Assembly (NCBI GenBank): GCA_900290315.1
Contig: OKRF01000494.1
Location: 6,861 to 29,868, forward strand
Reading direction: 5' to 3'
DNA: 23,008 bases
Source of the DNA: Candidatus Sulfopaludibacter sp. SbA3
GTDB taxonomy: Bacteria > Acidobacteriota > Terriglobia > Bryobacterales > Bryobacteraceae
The position numbers and the translations under genes are program-made. The notes below the pieces were generated by a model. It was given only the letters and a program-made list of their open reading frames with translations, was not told the origin of the DNA and searched no databases. Positions 15,635-23,008 of the stretch are shown in pieces; the first letter of the stretch is position 1; the number at the start of each line of letters is the position of its first letter.

Positions 15635-15664
15635 TATCTAACACCGGTCCCTATAGGCCGTCAA
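15635..15664 (-). promoter_or_regulatory. Sigma70-like promoter for the molybdenum hydroxylase unit
   Basis: On the minus strand, TTGACG (15659-15664) is followed after 18 bases by TAGATA (15635-15640); TTAGAT one base earlier gives a 17-base spacing. The expected start would lie about 40 bases before ATG 15588. The 194-base divergent gap is strikingly AT-rich compared with its surroundings, and on the plus strand a TATACT box lies at 15742-15747 with only a weak -35. The region probably holds both promoters and any shared operator. Confidence 0.5.
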
Positions 15665-15782
15665 GAAATAAAAATTTCCTAAGTTTATTGTCTTGCGAGA
15701 AATGAAAATGAGGTTTAGGATTTAGTGAATCGGAATTTTGATATACTTGCACGCCTGAATACTTACTAGAGAAGAGGGGATC

Positions 15783-17227
15783 GTGACTGCGGGGAGAAAG
15801 TGTTTGTGCGTTTTAGTCCTATTGGTGTCTTTGCTGGCGGTGGACAGCGCGTCCAGCCAGGGCCAGGCGCCACCGGGAACCGGCCCTGCCGCGGCTGCCT
15901 TCCGCGACAGCGCGGATACACCACCTGCGGGCTGGAAAGGCCCGCGCTTTAGACTGAGCCACAACTATCCCAAGCAGATGCCCACGTGCAGCGCTCCCTG
16001 GCTCCAGCGAAAGGTGTCCTTCGATGGATCGAGCGTCAACTGGGACGACTGGCGCGGCTACGTGAAGGACATCGTCGACTACGTGAAGGAAGGTCAGGAG
16101 CCCGACCTTCCGGACAATACCGGATGGAAGGTGCAGGTTGGCAACGAACTCCGCTGGTTCCACGTGCCGTGGATGGCCTATGACGGTGAGCGCGGGCGCG
16201 AGTTTGTCCACGGCCTCACCAATGAGCTTTCGACGGCGCTCTCGACGTTTCACGAAGGGCGCGGCAGCGGAAAAGAGCGGCTCGCGGGCGCACTTCGAAT
16301 GAACGCGGCGGTGGATCCTCTGTTCGAAACGTGGTCGGTGGGAATGTACAATCCGTGCGGCGCGTGGTCCGTCGCCCGCCGGGCGGCGAGCCGGCGGTGC
16401 ATATGGTGGACGGCAAGCCGGCGGCCAACGGGATGCCCTTTCCCGAAGGCACGCTGGTCATCAAGATCCTCAACACCACCGCCGACGGGCAGAGCGTCCC
16501 GTATCTGAAAGGTTCCACGGAGTGGCAGGCCAATGGCCACGTACAATACGGGTCGGACCAGTATGCCACTTGCGAGCGCCGGGTGCGGAAAGTTCATCTG
16601 GTTCAGATCGACCTGGCGGTGGTGGATTCGCGGTCGCCCACGCGGTGGGTCTACAGCACACTGGCGTATAACGGCTTCCTGCCTGGCAAATCGGTTCTGG
16701 ATCGCATGGAGCCGCTGGGCATCCAGTGGGGCAACGATCCGCACACGTTCCCCGCGGTCTCTCGGGCCGAGAGCAAGCCCATCGTGGAGACCGTGCTGGC
16801 GCCCGTCGACCATGCGCAACTCCCGCAGCACTACGGCTGCGAAAAGCGCCTGGCGGGCGCAGTGGATCAACAGAACTCCAGTTGCGTCTCCTGCCACATG
16901 GGCGCATTCGCGGCCGCACCACCGTATCTCAACATTCAAGGCGTGACCATTCCGGCGATTTTCAGTTTTCCGGGATTGTGCACGGATCACAACCCCGCCA
17001 ACACGTCTTATTTTTCGGACTACAAATATCCGCAGCCATTTCCCAACCCCAGCCCGTCACAGCCCAACCCCTTCGAGAAAGCCGTTCCGCTGGATTCGTC
17101 GCTCCAGTTGGCGGTGGCATTCGCGCAATACGCCACCTACGTGAGCCCGCGCGCGCTGCCGCTGGCCTGCCGGGACGCGGCACCGCACCAGGGAACCACG
17201 GTATCCAAACAGGAGAAGCAGAAATGA
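15783..17227 (+). pseudogene. Exported mono-haem cytochrome c-like protein, frameshifted paralogue
   Basis: The gene starts at GTG 15783 after a good AGAAGAGGGG site and encodes a signal peptide (RKCLCVLVLLVSLLAVDSAS). The first frame carries family sequence up to ETWSVGMYNPCGAWSV near 16374. The family sequence then resumes in another frame with GGEPAVHMVDGKPAANGMPF and runs to TGA 17225-17227. The break lies in a GC-rich run at about 16371-16386 and a single missing base would restore one protein of about 480 residues. The haem site CVSCH is at 16883-16897. It is paralogous to the 9588-11015 product: HLVQIDLAVVDSRSP, MEPLGIQWGNDP and HAQLPQHYG align with it. Its stop overlaps the start of the multicopper oxidase (ATGA), indicating translational coupling. 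Either a pseudogene or a sequencing error in a hard GC stretch. Confidence 0.7.
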
Positions 17228-18969
17228 AATCGATGACCAGACGGCAGTTGATTCGCACGGGCGGCGCCCTGGCCGCCGCAGCCGCAGCCGGTAGCGCCAC
17301 CGCCGCAGCCGCAGCCGGTAGCGCCACGGAGCAGGACGCCAAGATCGCAAAGAGCCCGGCGGGCGGAGCGCCGCTGCTACTGGAATGCCGGTTTATCGAG
17401 AAGATGCTGGATGGCGTCCGCGTCAAGCTGCGCAGCTACAACGGCAAGGTGCCCGGCGAAACCATCAAGGCGCGGCCAGGGCAGACCCTGCGCATCCGGG
17501 TGAAGAACTCGCTGCCGCCCACGGACTCCTCGGGCTGGAACGGCAATCACAACGTACCGCACATGTTCGACGCGACGAATCTGCACCTGCACGGGCTGGA
17601 CATTGCGCCGCACCTGTTTCAGCCCCTTGGCACGGGTAATCCGCTGGCGAAGATGATCGACATCATGCCGGGGAAAACCTACGATTACGAATTCAAGATT
17701 CCCGGCGATCAGCCGCCCGGCCTCTCCTGGTATCACCCGCATCACCACGGGTCCACCGCGGTGCAGGCGGTGAGCGGCATGGCCGGCCCGCTCATCACTT
17801 ACGGCGACATCGATGAAGTCCCGGAGATCAAAGCGGCGCGGGATATTCTGCTCGCGGTGCAGGATATCGGACTGTTCCCCAGCGAGGAAGATCCCAATCT
17901 GTGGACCTACCAGCCGAAGCAGAATGCCATGTGGGACACCATCACCGGCACGGTGAACATTTACAACCCGAAGACGGGGAAGATGGAGCCTGCCAATCTG
18001 CCGGGAGGTTTCACCGCGGGCGATTACAAGCTGCGCTACTTCCTGTTGAATGGCGAGCCGTTCTTCAAGGAGACACACAATCCCAACCCGAAGGAGCCCA
18101 CGCACCCCGTTGGCACGCAACTCACGGTACAGCGCTTCGTGCTCGCTCCGGGAGAAGTGGTGCGCTTCCGGTTTCTCAACGCGTGCTCGGACAATTTCAT
18201 GCCCATCGTGGTGGAAGGGCATGACATGCACCTGATCGCCATCGACAGCGTGAATTTTGAGCAGACCATGACGATCCCCACGCCGCCCACTACCAAACAG
18301 TTGCCGGTGATGCAGTTGACGCCGAACACCGCGGACCCCGGACAGGTAGCGGTGCCTCCGGGGGGACGCGCCGAGTTTCTGATCAAAGGCGCCGCCACGG
18401 CCGGAATCTATCGCATCATTCAACTGGAGCAGCGCCAGCAGTTTCTACAGAGCGACCAGAAAGTGATCGCGGAGATCGAAATCAAGGGCGATCGGAAAGA
18501 CATGGGCATTCCAAGCAAGCTGCCCGTGCAGCGGCGCTACTATCCCAAGATCAAGCCCGAGGAAATCAAGAAGGTGCGGAACTTCGTCTTCTCGGGCATC
18601 TTCCCTCCGGTGGAAAATCCCTACGTAGGCATCGATTTTCTGATCAACAACAATACCTACGAGGAGTTGGCGGTGCCGGCCGTCGTAGGGCTGGAAACGG
18701 CGGAAGAGTGGCATATCCAGGTGCTGGGCGCGCACCACGGCGGCACGGAAGGGCACCCGTTCCACGTTCACGTGAATCATTTCGAGGTGATCTCGGTGAA
18801 CGGCCAACCGGCTCCCAAGTCGCCGATTGCGGACACAGTCTGGGTACCGCTGCAATCGACTGTAGTGATCCGGTCCAAGTTCAAGCAGTTCACTGGCAAA
18901 TCGGTATTTCACTGCCACATCCTTCCCCATGAAGACACGGGAATGATGGTGAACTTTCTGATTGTGTGA
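17224..18969 (+). CDS. Tat-exported multicopper oxidase
   Basis: A 581-residue laccase-like protein. ATG 17224 was chosen because it overlaps the previous stop and begins a twin-arginine signal, MTRRQLIRTGG, followed by an alanine-rich stretch. The longer open frame upstream is a shadow of the cytochrome gene. The four copper-binding motifs are present in order: HLHG (121-124), HPHHHG (171-176), HPFHVH (511-516) and HCHILPHEDTGMM (563-575). The last gives type 1 copper ligands Cys564 and His569, with Met574 as likely axial ligand. Such enzymes oxidise one-electron donors such as phenols, metal ions or proteins and reduce O2 to water in the periplasm. Translational coupling to the cytochrome-like gene suggests that cytochrome could be its electron donor; this is inference. 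Confidence 0.88.
   Translation: MKSMTRRQLIRTGGALAAAAAAGSATAAAAAGSATEQDAKIAKSPAGGAPLLLECRFIEKMLDGVRVKLRSYNGKVPGETIKARPGQTLRIRVKNSLPPTDSSGWNGNHNVPHMFDATNLHLHGLDIAPHLFQPLGTGNPLAKMIDIMPGKTYDYEFKIPGDQPPGLSWYHPHHHGSTAVQAVSGMAGPLITYGDIDEVPEIKAARDILLAVQDIGLFPSEEDPNLWTYQPKQNAMWDTITGTVNIYNPKTGKMEPANLPGGFTAGDYKLRYFLLNGEPFFKETHNPNPKEPTHPVGTQLTVQRFVLAPGEVVRFRFLNACSDNFMPIVVEGHDMHLIAIDSVNFEQTMTIPTPPTTKQLPVMQLTPNTADPGQVAVPPGGRAEFLIKGAATAGIYRIIQLEQRQQFLQSDQKVIAEIEIKGDRKDMGIPSKLPVQRRYYPKIKPEEIKKVRNFVFSGIFPPVENPYVGIDFLINNNTYEELAVPAVVGLETAEEWHIQVLGAHHGGTEGHPFHVHVNHFEVISVNGQPAPKSPIADTVWVPLQSTVVIRSKFKQFTGKSVFHCHILPHEDTGMMVNFLIV
17274..17327 (+). repeat. 27-bp perfect tandem repeat in the Tat signal
   Basis: Two identical 27-nt units (17274-17300 and 17301-17327) encode AAAAAGSAT twice inside the hydrophobic/cleavage part of the signal peptide. 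The copy number could vary without shifting the frame. Confidence 0.9.
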
Positions 18970-18977
18970 TTGGGCCC

Positions 18978-19393
18978 TCATTCGGCGCGTAGCGCGCTTA
19001 CAGGGTCGATACTCGCCGCTGTGTTGCTCCGACTGCGGCGAGCAGCGCCGCACCTGGGAGAATCAGTAGCACACAAATTTGATACAGGAAGAGTCGCGCG
19101 GGCTCCGCCCTCGACTGGCTCAACAAGGTCGGCGCAGGAACGGATGCGATAAGGATCAACTTCGCCTTCGGAAGGCCGCATCGAGCTGTTTTGGAGCTGT
19201 CGCGAGCGGCAATACTCGTCGCTCGGAGAACGCCCGCTAGGCTTGCGTCAACGTCCGCGGCGCTGTCGACCAGATTCACGGTGATCATGCGGAATTCGAG
19301 ACGTATCGAATGGAAGTCCGCCGCCGGTTCCGCGTGCTTCCGGCGAGCCAGCCGTAACGGCCCCGCTTGCTCCCGGAAGTCCGGGAGTCGCAC
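18978..19393 (-). pseudogene. Decayed ABC-type permease tail (MacB/FtsX, acidobacterial orphan permease type)
   Basis: The minus frame ending at 18978 closes with ASIDPVSALRAE, the typical last residues of MacB/FtsX-like permeases and of acidobacterial duplicated orphan permeases (usually '.RIDPM.ALR.E'). A second minus frame gives LFLYQICVLLILPGAALLAA, a plausible last membrane helix, but it ends in a stop before the tail, so at least one frameshift separates them. Upstream the frame has no recognisable permease core. No start codon or complete domain exists. It is a gene remnant lying between the multicopper oxidase and the esterase gene; the rest of this stretch holds nothing else I recognise. 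Confidence 0.5.
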
Positions 19394-19402
19394 ACTATCT
19401 TT

Positions 19403-20419
19403 ATGAGACCCACGCTACTCTTGCTGGCATTCGCCGCTGCCGCGCTGGCCCAGACGGACACCCCTCACGGCACGGTGCAACGCATCCAGGTGCACGGCAA
19501 GAGCCTGGAAGGCAACCTCGAAGGCGACTCTCCCGACCGCGATGTCGCCGTCTACCTTCCCCCAAGCTATGCTTCGTCACCAGGTCGCCGCTACCCGGCT
19601 GTCTACCTGTTGCACGGCTTCACCGACGACGTGGATCACTGGTGGGGCGTCAAGCAGCACTTCGTAAACGTTCCCGCCGTTGTGGATAAGGCCCTCGCCG
19701 CCGGCGCACGCGAAATGATTGTGGTGATGCCGAACGCCTTCACGCGCTACCAGGGCAGCATGTATTCCAACTCGCCGACCACCGGTAACTGGGAGGACTA
19801 CGTCGCCACCGACCTCGTGGCGTACATCGATGCCCACTACCGGACCATCCCCGAGGTGCCCGCCCGCGGCCTGGCAGGCCACTCGATGGGTGGTTACGGC
19901 GCCATCCGCATCGGGATGAAGCACCCGGAGGTGTACTCCAGCCTTTACCTGCTCAGCCCATGCTGCATGGCTCCCGGGGGAGATCGGCCCAATGCGCGAG
20001 CTGAAGCCATCCAGGACCCCACAGAAGTGGCCCAGGCCGATTTCGGGACGAAGGCGGCGCTCGCTTCCGCGGCGGCCTGGTCGCCAAATCCGGCGAATCC
20101 ACCGCTCTTCTTCGATCTGCCGTGGAAGAGCGGCGAGGTGAGAAGGGACATCCTGGCGAAGTGGACCGCGAATGCGCCACTGGCCCAGATCGATCAGTAC
20201 ATCGCCAATCTCAAACACTACAAAGCCATCGGCATGGATGCCGGGGACAAAGACATAGCCATCGCCGCGACCGTACGCCAACTCGACGAGATCCTGACTC
20301 GCTACGGAGTCCGCCACGCCTTTGAGATCTACTCCGGCGACCACGTCAATCACGTAGCGGACCGTCTCGAAACGAAAGTGCTGCCATTCTTCTCTGCGGC
20401 ACTCATGCGCGTTCCCTAA
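19403..20419 (+). CDS. Exported esterase of the feruloyl/S-formylglutathione hydrolase type
   Basis: A 338-residue alpha/beta hydrolase. ATG 19403 starts a clean signal peptide (MRPTLLLLAFAAAALA, cleavage near AQ); codons upstream lack this character. The core has DRDVAVYLPPSYASS, YPAVYLLHGFTDDVDHWW (oxyanion region), the nucleophile elbow GHSMGG (Ser161) and the late SGDHVNHV, with His314 as likely catalytic base. The acid is probably within AIGMDAGDKD. The family (putative esterase, CE1-like) removes acyl or feruloyl groups from plant polysaccharides or hydrolyses small esters. No good Shine-Dalgarno was seen. It converges on a GH28 gene with a 4-base stop overlap, and a plant cell-wall use is consistent with that neighbour. 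Substrate is inferred. Confidence 0.8.
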   Translation: MRPTLLLLAFAAAALAQTDTPHGTVQRIQVHGKSLEGNLEGDSPDRDVAVYLPPSYASSPGRRYPAVYLLHGFTDDVDHWWGVKQHFVNVPAVVDKALAAGAREMIVVMPNAFTRYQGSMYSNSPTTGNWEDYVATDLVAYIDAHYRTIPEVPARGLAGHSMGGYGAIRIGMKHPEVYSSLYLLSPCCMAPGGDRPNARAEAIQDPTEVAQADFGTKAALASAAAWSPNPANPPLFFDLPWKSGEVRRDILAKWTANAPLAQIDQYIANLKHYKAIGMDAGDKDIAIAATVRQLDEILTRYGVRHAFEIYSGDHVNHVADRLETKVLPFFSAALMRVP

Positions 20420-22014
20420 CGCTCTTCGCTGGGAGTCTTGGCGTTGCCCAGGACGTTGCCCTCAAGATGGAGAGTCTTCAATTCTCCCGGAGCGACGGAA
20501 AGAAACGTTCCCGTTCCCGGAAAGGCGCGACTGTTCCGCAGCACCGCTCCGGGGGTTCGCGACAACCGTAGCACTGGGGACCCGGCAATGGGCTTCCTGG
20601 CCGACAACCCATCGAGTTCCAGGTTCGCGGCGCTTTCAATTGCGAACACCGGACCGCGATCGGCATTCAGTTGCACATGGTGCAATTCCAACCCGTCGGT
20701 GTACCGCGCAGTCAGCCCGGCGGCGCCGGAACCGGCAATATCGGTCATACGCAGTCCGGCGATGGGCATCTCAGGCAGTCCATCCACAGCAATCACCTTC
20801 TTCGCGCCGTGAATCGTGACATTGCTGATCGCGATGTTGCGAATGACCGGCGTACGCTCGGAGACAGGCTCCTGTTTCGTGCCGGTCTCGCCACCCATGA
20901 TGTAGTAACTGGTGACGACAATCCCTTCACCTACATTTTCCATGGTCCAGTTGTCGAAGCGGACATCCTCCACCACACCACCCCGCCCACGGCGGCTCTT
21001 GATCCGGATACCGGCCTCAGTGTCGGCCGCTGTGATGTTGCTGGCCACCACATTGCGGATGCCGCCGGACGTCTCGCTGCCGATCACCACCGCGCCATGG
21101 GCGTGGTGCACCGTGCAATTGGTGATCGTTACATCTTCGGTGGGCCGATTCACGCGCAGTCCATCCGCGTCCTTCCCGGACTTGAGGACGATGCCATCGT
21201 CACCGGTATCGATATAGTCATCGCTGATGTGAACAAATCGGCTGGAATCCACTACGATACCGTTGGTATGGGGTCCCGGGTACGTTTCGACCATGATGTT
21301 GCGGACCGTCGCGTTCTCTGAATAGAGCAGGTGCACCACAAACATAGGCGCGCCGATGAAGCGCACGCCTTCCACCAGCACATTCTGCGCATTCATGAAG
21401 CAGACGAAGGAAGGCCGCAACTCCGCCGCAGCTTCGCGGTACTCTTCTTCGGAGACTGGCTGTTTGGCCTCCAGGGCCTTCAGCAGGTGATCCCAATGAG
21501 GACCGTTGGCGCTGCCGGATTCGTCACCGCCCGTGGAAACCACACCGCTGCGCGCCTTCAGATACTCTTCGTAAGCGCCGGGGTATGCCTTTCGCCACGC
21601 TTCATAGTCGGCGGTGGTGAGGATGCCGCGCCCGATGACCGCAACATTCTCCACATCGTGGCCGCCGATCAGCGGCTTGGGAGCCAGCGTCTCAATGCCC
21701 AAATACCTGCTCTTGGTAAATGGCAGGGGCGCTACCGGAAACTCGATGGTCGCTCCGGCATCGATTTCCAGGGTCATGTTACTGAATAACTCGATCGGCC
21801 CGGAGGTGTACCTGCCCGGAGGCACATAAATCGTGCCACCACCGGCGGCTTTCGCGGCCTGGATGGCTTGCCGGAAGGCCTCTGTGGCAGCCACGGAGGC
21901 ATCCTTCTTGGCTCCGTAATCGGCAATGTTGAACGACTGCCGCTGGGAAGCTGCGGCGCTCAACAGGACGGTCGAGAGCGCAAGCACCTGGAATCGCTTT
22001 GTTCCGGAAAACAC
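20416..22014 (-). CDS. Exported GH28 polygalacturonase-like glycoside hydrolase
   Basis: A 532-residue secreted right-handed beta-helix enzyme, if it starts at GTG 22014; codons upstream run into the divergent DinB gene. The signal reads FSGTKRFQVLALSTVLLSAA, then the pectate-lyase-superfamily opening FNIADYGAKKDASVAATEAF and GGGTIYVPPGRYTSG. GH28 motifs are present: TGDDG (Asp272, Asp273), HHAHG (His306) and RIK (337-339). The usual NTDG motif reads HTNG (Asn251), so one of the three classical acidic residues is replaced. The enzyme would cleave alpha-galacturonic or rhamnogalacturonan links of pectin outside the cytoplasm. A TATACT box lies within ten bases of the GTG, so the transcript may be nearly leaderless, or the start may be one of the in-frame GTG codons downstream. 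Confidence 0.82.
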   Translation of the reverse strand: MFSGTKRFQVLALSTVLLSAAASQRQSFNIADYGAKKDASVAATEAFRQAIQAAKAAGGGTIYVPPGRYTSGPIELFSNMTLEIDAGATIEFPVAPLPFTKSRYLGIETLAPKPLIGGHDVENVAVIGRGILTTADYEAWRKAYPGAYEEYLKARSGVVSTGGDESGSANGPHWDHLLKALEAKQPVSEEEYREAAAELRPSFVCFMNAQNVLVEGVRFIGAPMFVVHLLYSENATVRNIMVETYPGPHTNGIVVDSSRFVHISDDYIDTGDDGIVLKSGKDADGLRVNRPTEDVTITNCTVHHAHGAVVIGSETSGGIRNVVASNITAADTEAGIRIKSRRGRGGVVEDVRFDNWTMENVGEGIVVTSYYIMGGETGTKQEPVSERTPVIRNIAISNVTIHGAKKVIAVDGLPEMPIAGLRMTDIAGSGAAGLTARYTDGLELHHVQLNADRGPVFAIESAANLELDGLSARKPIAGSPVLRLSRTPGAVLRNSRAFPGTGTFLSVAPGELKTLHLEGNVLGNAKTPSEER

Positions 22015-22052
22015 GATACGCAGTATAGCTGATCGTGGTAAAACTACAAGCC

Positions 22053-22517
22053 ATGAATACAGAACTGTTGCTGGAATTGGCGCGGCACCAGGCGTGGGCC
22101 GATGCGGCGCACTGGAAAGCCCTTCGTGAGAATGCCGCGCTGCTGGAAGATGCCGAAATTCGCACGCGGCTGAACCATATGCTGATGGCGACGAAAATGC
22201 TGACCGGCCTGGCTCGCGGCGAGGCGCCGGACCCCGCCGGAATGAAGGCAATCGAGCCGGCCGACGGCCTGGAAGCGGCCATGCAGAAGGCTCAATCGGA
22301 CCTGGCCGCGGCGCTGGAGGCTGTCGATCCCGACAAGATGATCGCCTTGCCGCGCGGGCCGCAAGGCCCGTGGGAAGCCCCGGCGGGCGTGCTGTTGCTG
22401 CAGGCGATCACGCACAGCCAGCATCACCGCGGCCAGAACGCGTCCCGGTTCCGCCAACTCGGCGTGACGCCGCCGATGACGGACTTCGTCGTCTGGTACG
22501 CATTAGGGCGCCCGTAG
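22053..22517 (+). CDS. DinB-like four-helix metal-binding protein
   Basis: A 154-residue protein of the DinB/YfiT fold. It starts NTELLLELARHQAWADAAHW, has an RTRLNHMLMA segment, and ends with the conserved HSQHHRGQNASRFRQLG. Histidines in HQAWAD, NHML and HSQHHRGQ are the usual three-histidine metal site. ATG 22053 fits the family start; a GTG at 22035 is less likely. Family members are thiol-dependent or hydrolytic metalloenzymes, many without known role. The gene is divergent from the GH28 gene with a 38-base gap, so the promoters must overlap coding sequence or each other. No functional link to its neighbours is evident. Confidence 0.8.
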   Translation: MNTELLLELARHQAWADAAHWKALRENAALLEDAEIRTRLNHMLMATKMLTGLARGEAPDPAGMKAIEPADGLEAAMQKAQSDLAAALEAVDPDKMIALPRGPQGPWEAPAGVLLLQAITHSQHHRGQNASRFRQLGVTPPMTDFVVWYALGRP

Positions 22518-22642
22518 GTTTTGATTCGGGACAGTCGGCTCATGAGGCGAAGGCTCACCCGGCGGGATGAAAATGGGCCAGTGGCCAGGGGTTGGCGTTG
22601 AAACGGCTGTTCCGAAATCTACCGATTGTGAAGCACGGGGGC

Positions 22643-22657
22643 TGACAAACGGTGTCA
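22643..22657. promoter_or_regulatory. Short inverted repeat before the last gene, possible operator
   Basis: TGACA (22643-22647) and TGTCA (22653-22657) form a 5-bp dyad with a 5-base centre, ending 10 bases before the GTG start. It is short and could be chance. The rest of the 22518-22667 gap shows nothing else I recognise. Confidence 0.25.
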
Positions 22658-22667
22658 AAATGTCGGG

Positions 22668-23008
22668 GTGACCGAAACCGCCTTCCAGAAGCAGCTTGAG
22701 TGGCTACTAGAAGATACCCGCGCCGCGATGGCGGTGTACGACACCTACGAAGAACTGCAGAAACTGGCGCTAGAGCGTAAAGACCTTGAGGCGGCGATGA
22801 TGGCCGACCAGTCTTTCTGGCAGGTTCAGCTTGGGGCTCTCCAGAACGCCCTGTTCGTCATTCTGGGGAGGATCTTCGATAAGGGACGAGATTCGCACTC
22901 GATCCTGAAAGTCTTGGATGCTGCCCGGGAGCATATCGGGTTCTTTTCACATGAGGCGCTGGCGAGGCGAAAGACAGGAGGAGGTCTAAAACCGGATTGG
23001 CTGGATAA
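22668..23008 (+). CDS. Possible HEPN/AbiU2-like protein, N-terminal part (runs off window)
   Basis: The frame opens at GTG 22668 and stays open for 113 codons to the end of the window. It reads MTETAFQKQLEWLLEDTRAA, then YDTYEELQKLALERKDLEAA, FWQVQLGALQNALFVILGRI and FDKGRDSHSILKVLDAAREH. The helical character, the 'LGRIFDKGRDSHSI' turn and the following 'FFSHEALARRK' resemble AbiU2-like HEPN proteins, some of which are linked to phage abortive infection. The catalytic RxxxxH motif of HEPN nucleases is not clearly visible in this part. No Shine-Dalgarno is seen beyond a GGGG run. The family call is tentative; the open frame is clear. Confidence 0.5.
   Translation, partial: MTETAFQKQLEWLLEDTRAAMAVYDTYEELQKLALERKDLEAAMMADQSFWQVQLGALQNALFVILGRIFDKGRDSHSILKVLDAAREHIGFFSHEALARRKTGGGLKPDWLD

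Noticed and set aside
16371..16386. Programmed ribosomal frameshift in the cytochrome-like gene
   Set aside because: No slippery heptamer such as A/T-rich XXXYYYZ and no clear downstream pseudoknot; the paralogue is made from one frame.
16726..17223. Upstream extension of the multicopper oxidase frame
   Set aside because: This part overlaps the cytochrome-like coding sequence, including its haem site, and the Tat signal begins cleanly at ATG 17224.
22015..22251. N-terminal extension of the GH28 frame
   Set aside because: It runs through the divergent DinB gene and places the signal peptide in the middle of the protein.

Overview
The window looks like a chromosomal piece from a soil acidobacterium of the Bryobacter/Solibacter type. 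This is inferred from high GC, a remnant resembling an acidobacterial duplicated orphan permease, a GH28 polygalacturonase-like enzyme beside an exported esterase, a DinB protein and Gfo/Idh/MocA debris. No rRNA or tRNA gene or CRISPR array was recognised, and no intact mobile element.

Layout. (1) 1-806: the end of a Gfo/Idh/MocA oxidoreductase gene and a small recombinase-like helix-turn-helix protein. (2) 807-2475: a mosaic of broken genes on the minus strand. It holds an IS21-like terminal repeat pair, a serine/threonine kinase fragment, a DUF4123 adaptor gene with its upstream partner, and an IS630 transposase fragment. (3) 2616-8364: a plus-strand run of four genes. They encode a protein with an internally duplicated domain, a LysM-like plus peptidoglycan-binding-like protein, a large metzincin-type metallopeptidase, and a large partner protein broken by a 7-bp tandem duplication. 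With the DUF4123 gene this resembles a type VI secretion effector/adaptor island without visible structural genes. (4) 8365-8773: two short remnants that abut at about 8522.

(5) 8774-18969: a divergent redox island. On the minus strand, a single-chain xanthine-dehydrogenase-type molybdenum hydroxylase (1515 aa) is followed by an exported mono-haem cytochrome-like protein and the molybdenum-enzyme maturation factor XdhC. On the plus strand, a paralogue of the same cytochrome (frameshifted here) overlaps by ATGA a Tat-type multicopper oxidase. The combination suggests electron flow among a molybdenum hydroxylase, cytochrome-like carriers and a copper oxidase; this is the most interesting candidate system. 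(6) 18970-19393: a decayed ABC permease tail. (7) 19403-22517: an exported esterase, a convergent GH28 enzyme and a divergent DinB-like protein. (8) From 22668: the first part of a possible HEPN/AbiU2-like protein that runs off the window.

A recurring theme is short perfect tandem duplication inside genes: 7 bp at 7291 (frameshift), 15 bp at 12730 (in-frame insertion in the molybdenum domain) and 27 bp at 17274 (in the Tat signal). All identifications rest on reading motifs by eye; no database search was run.
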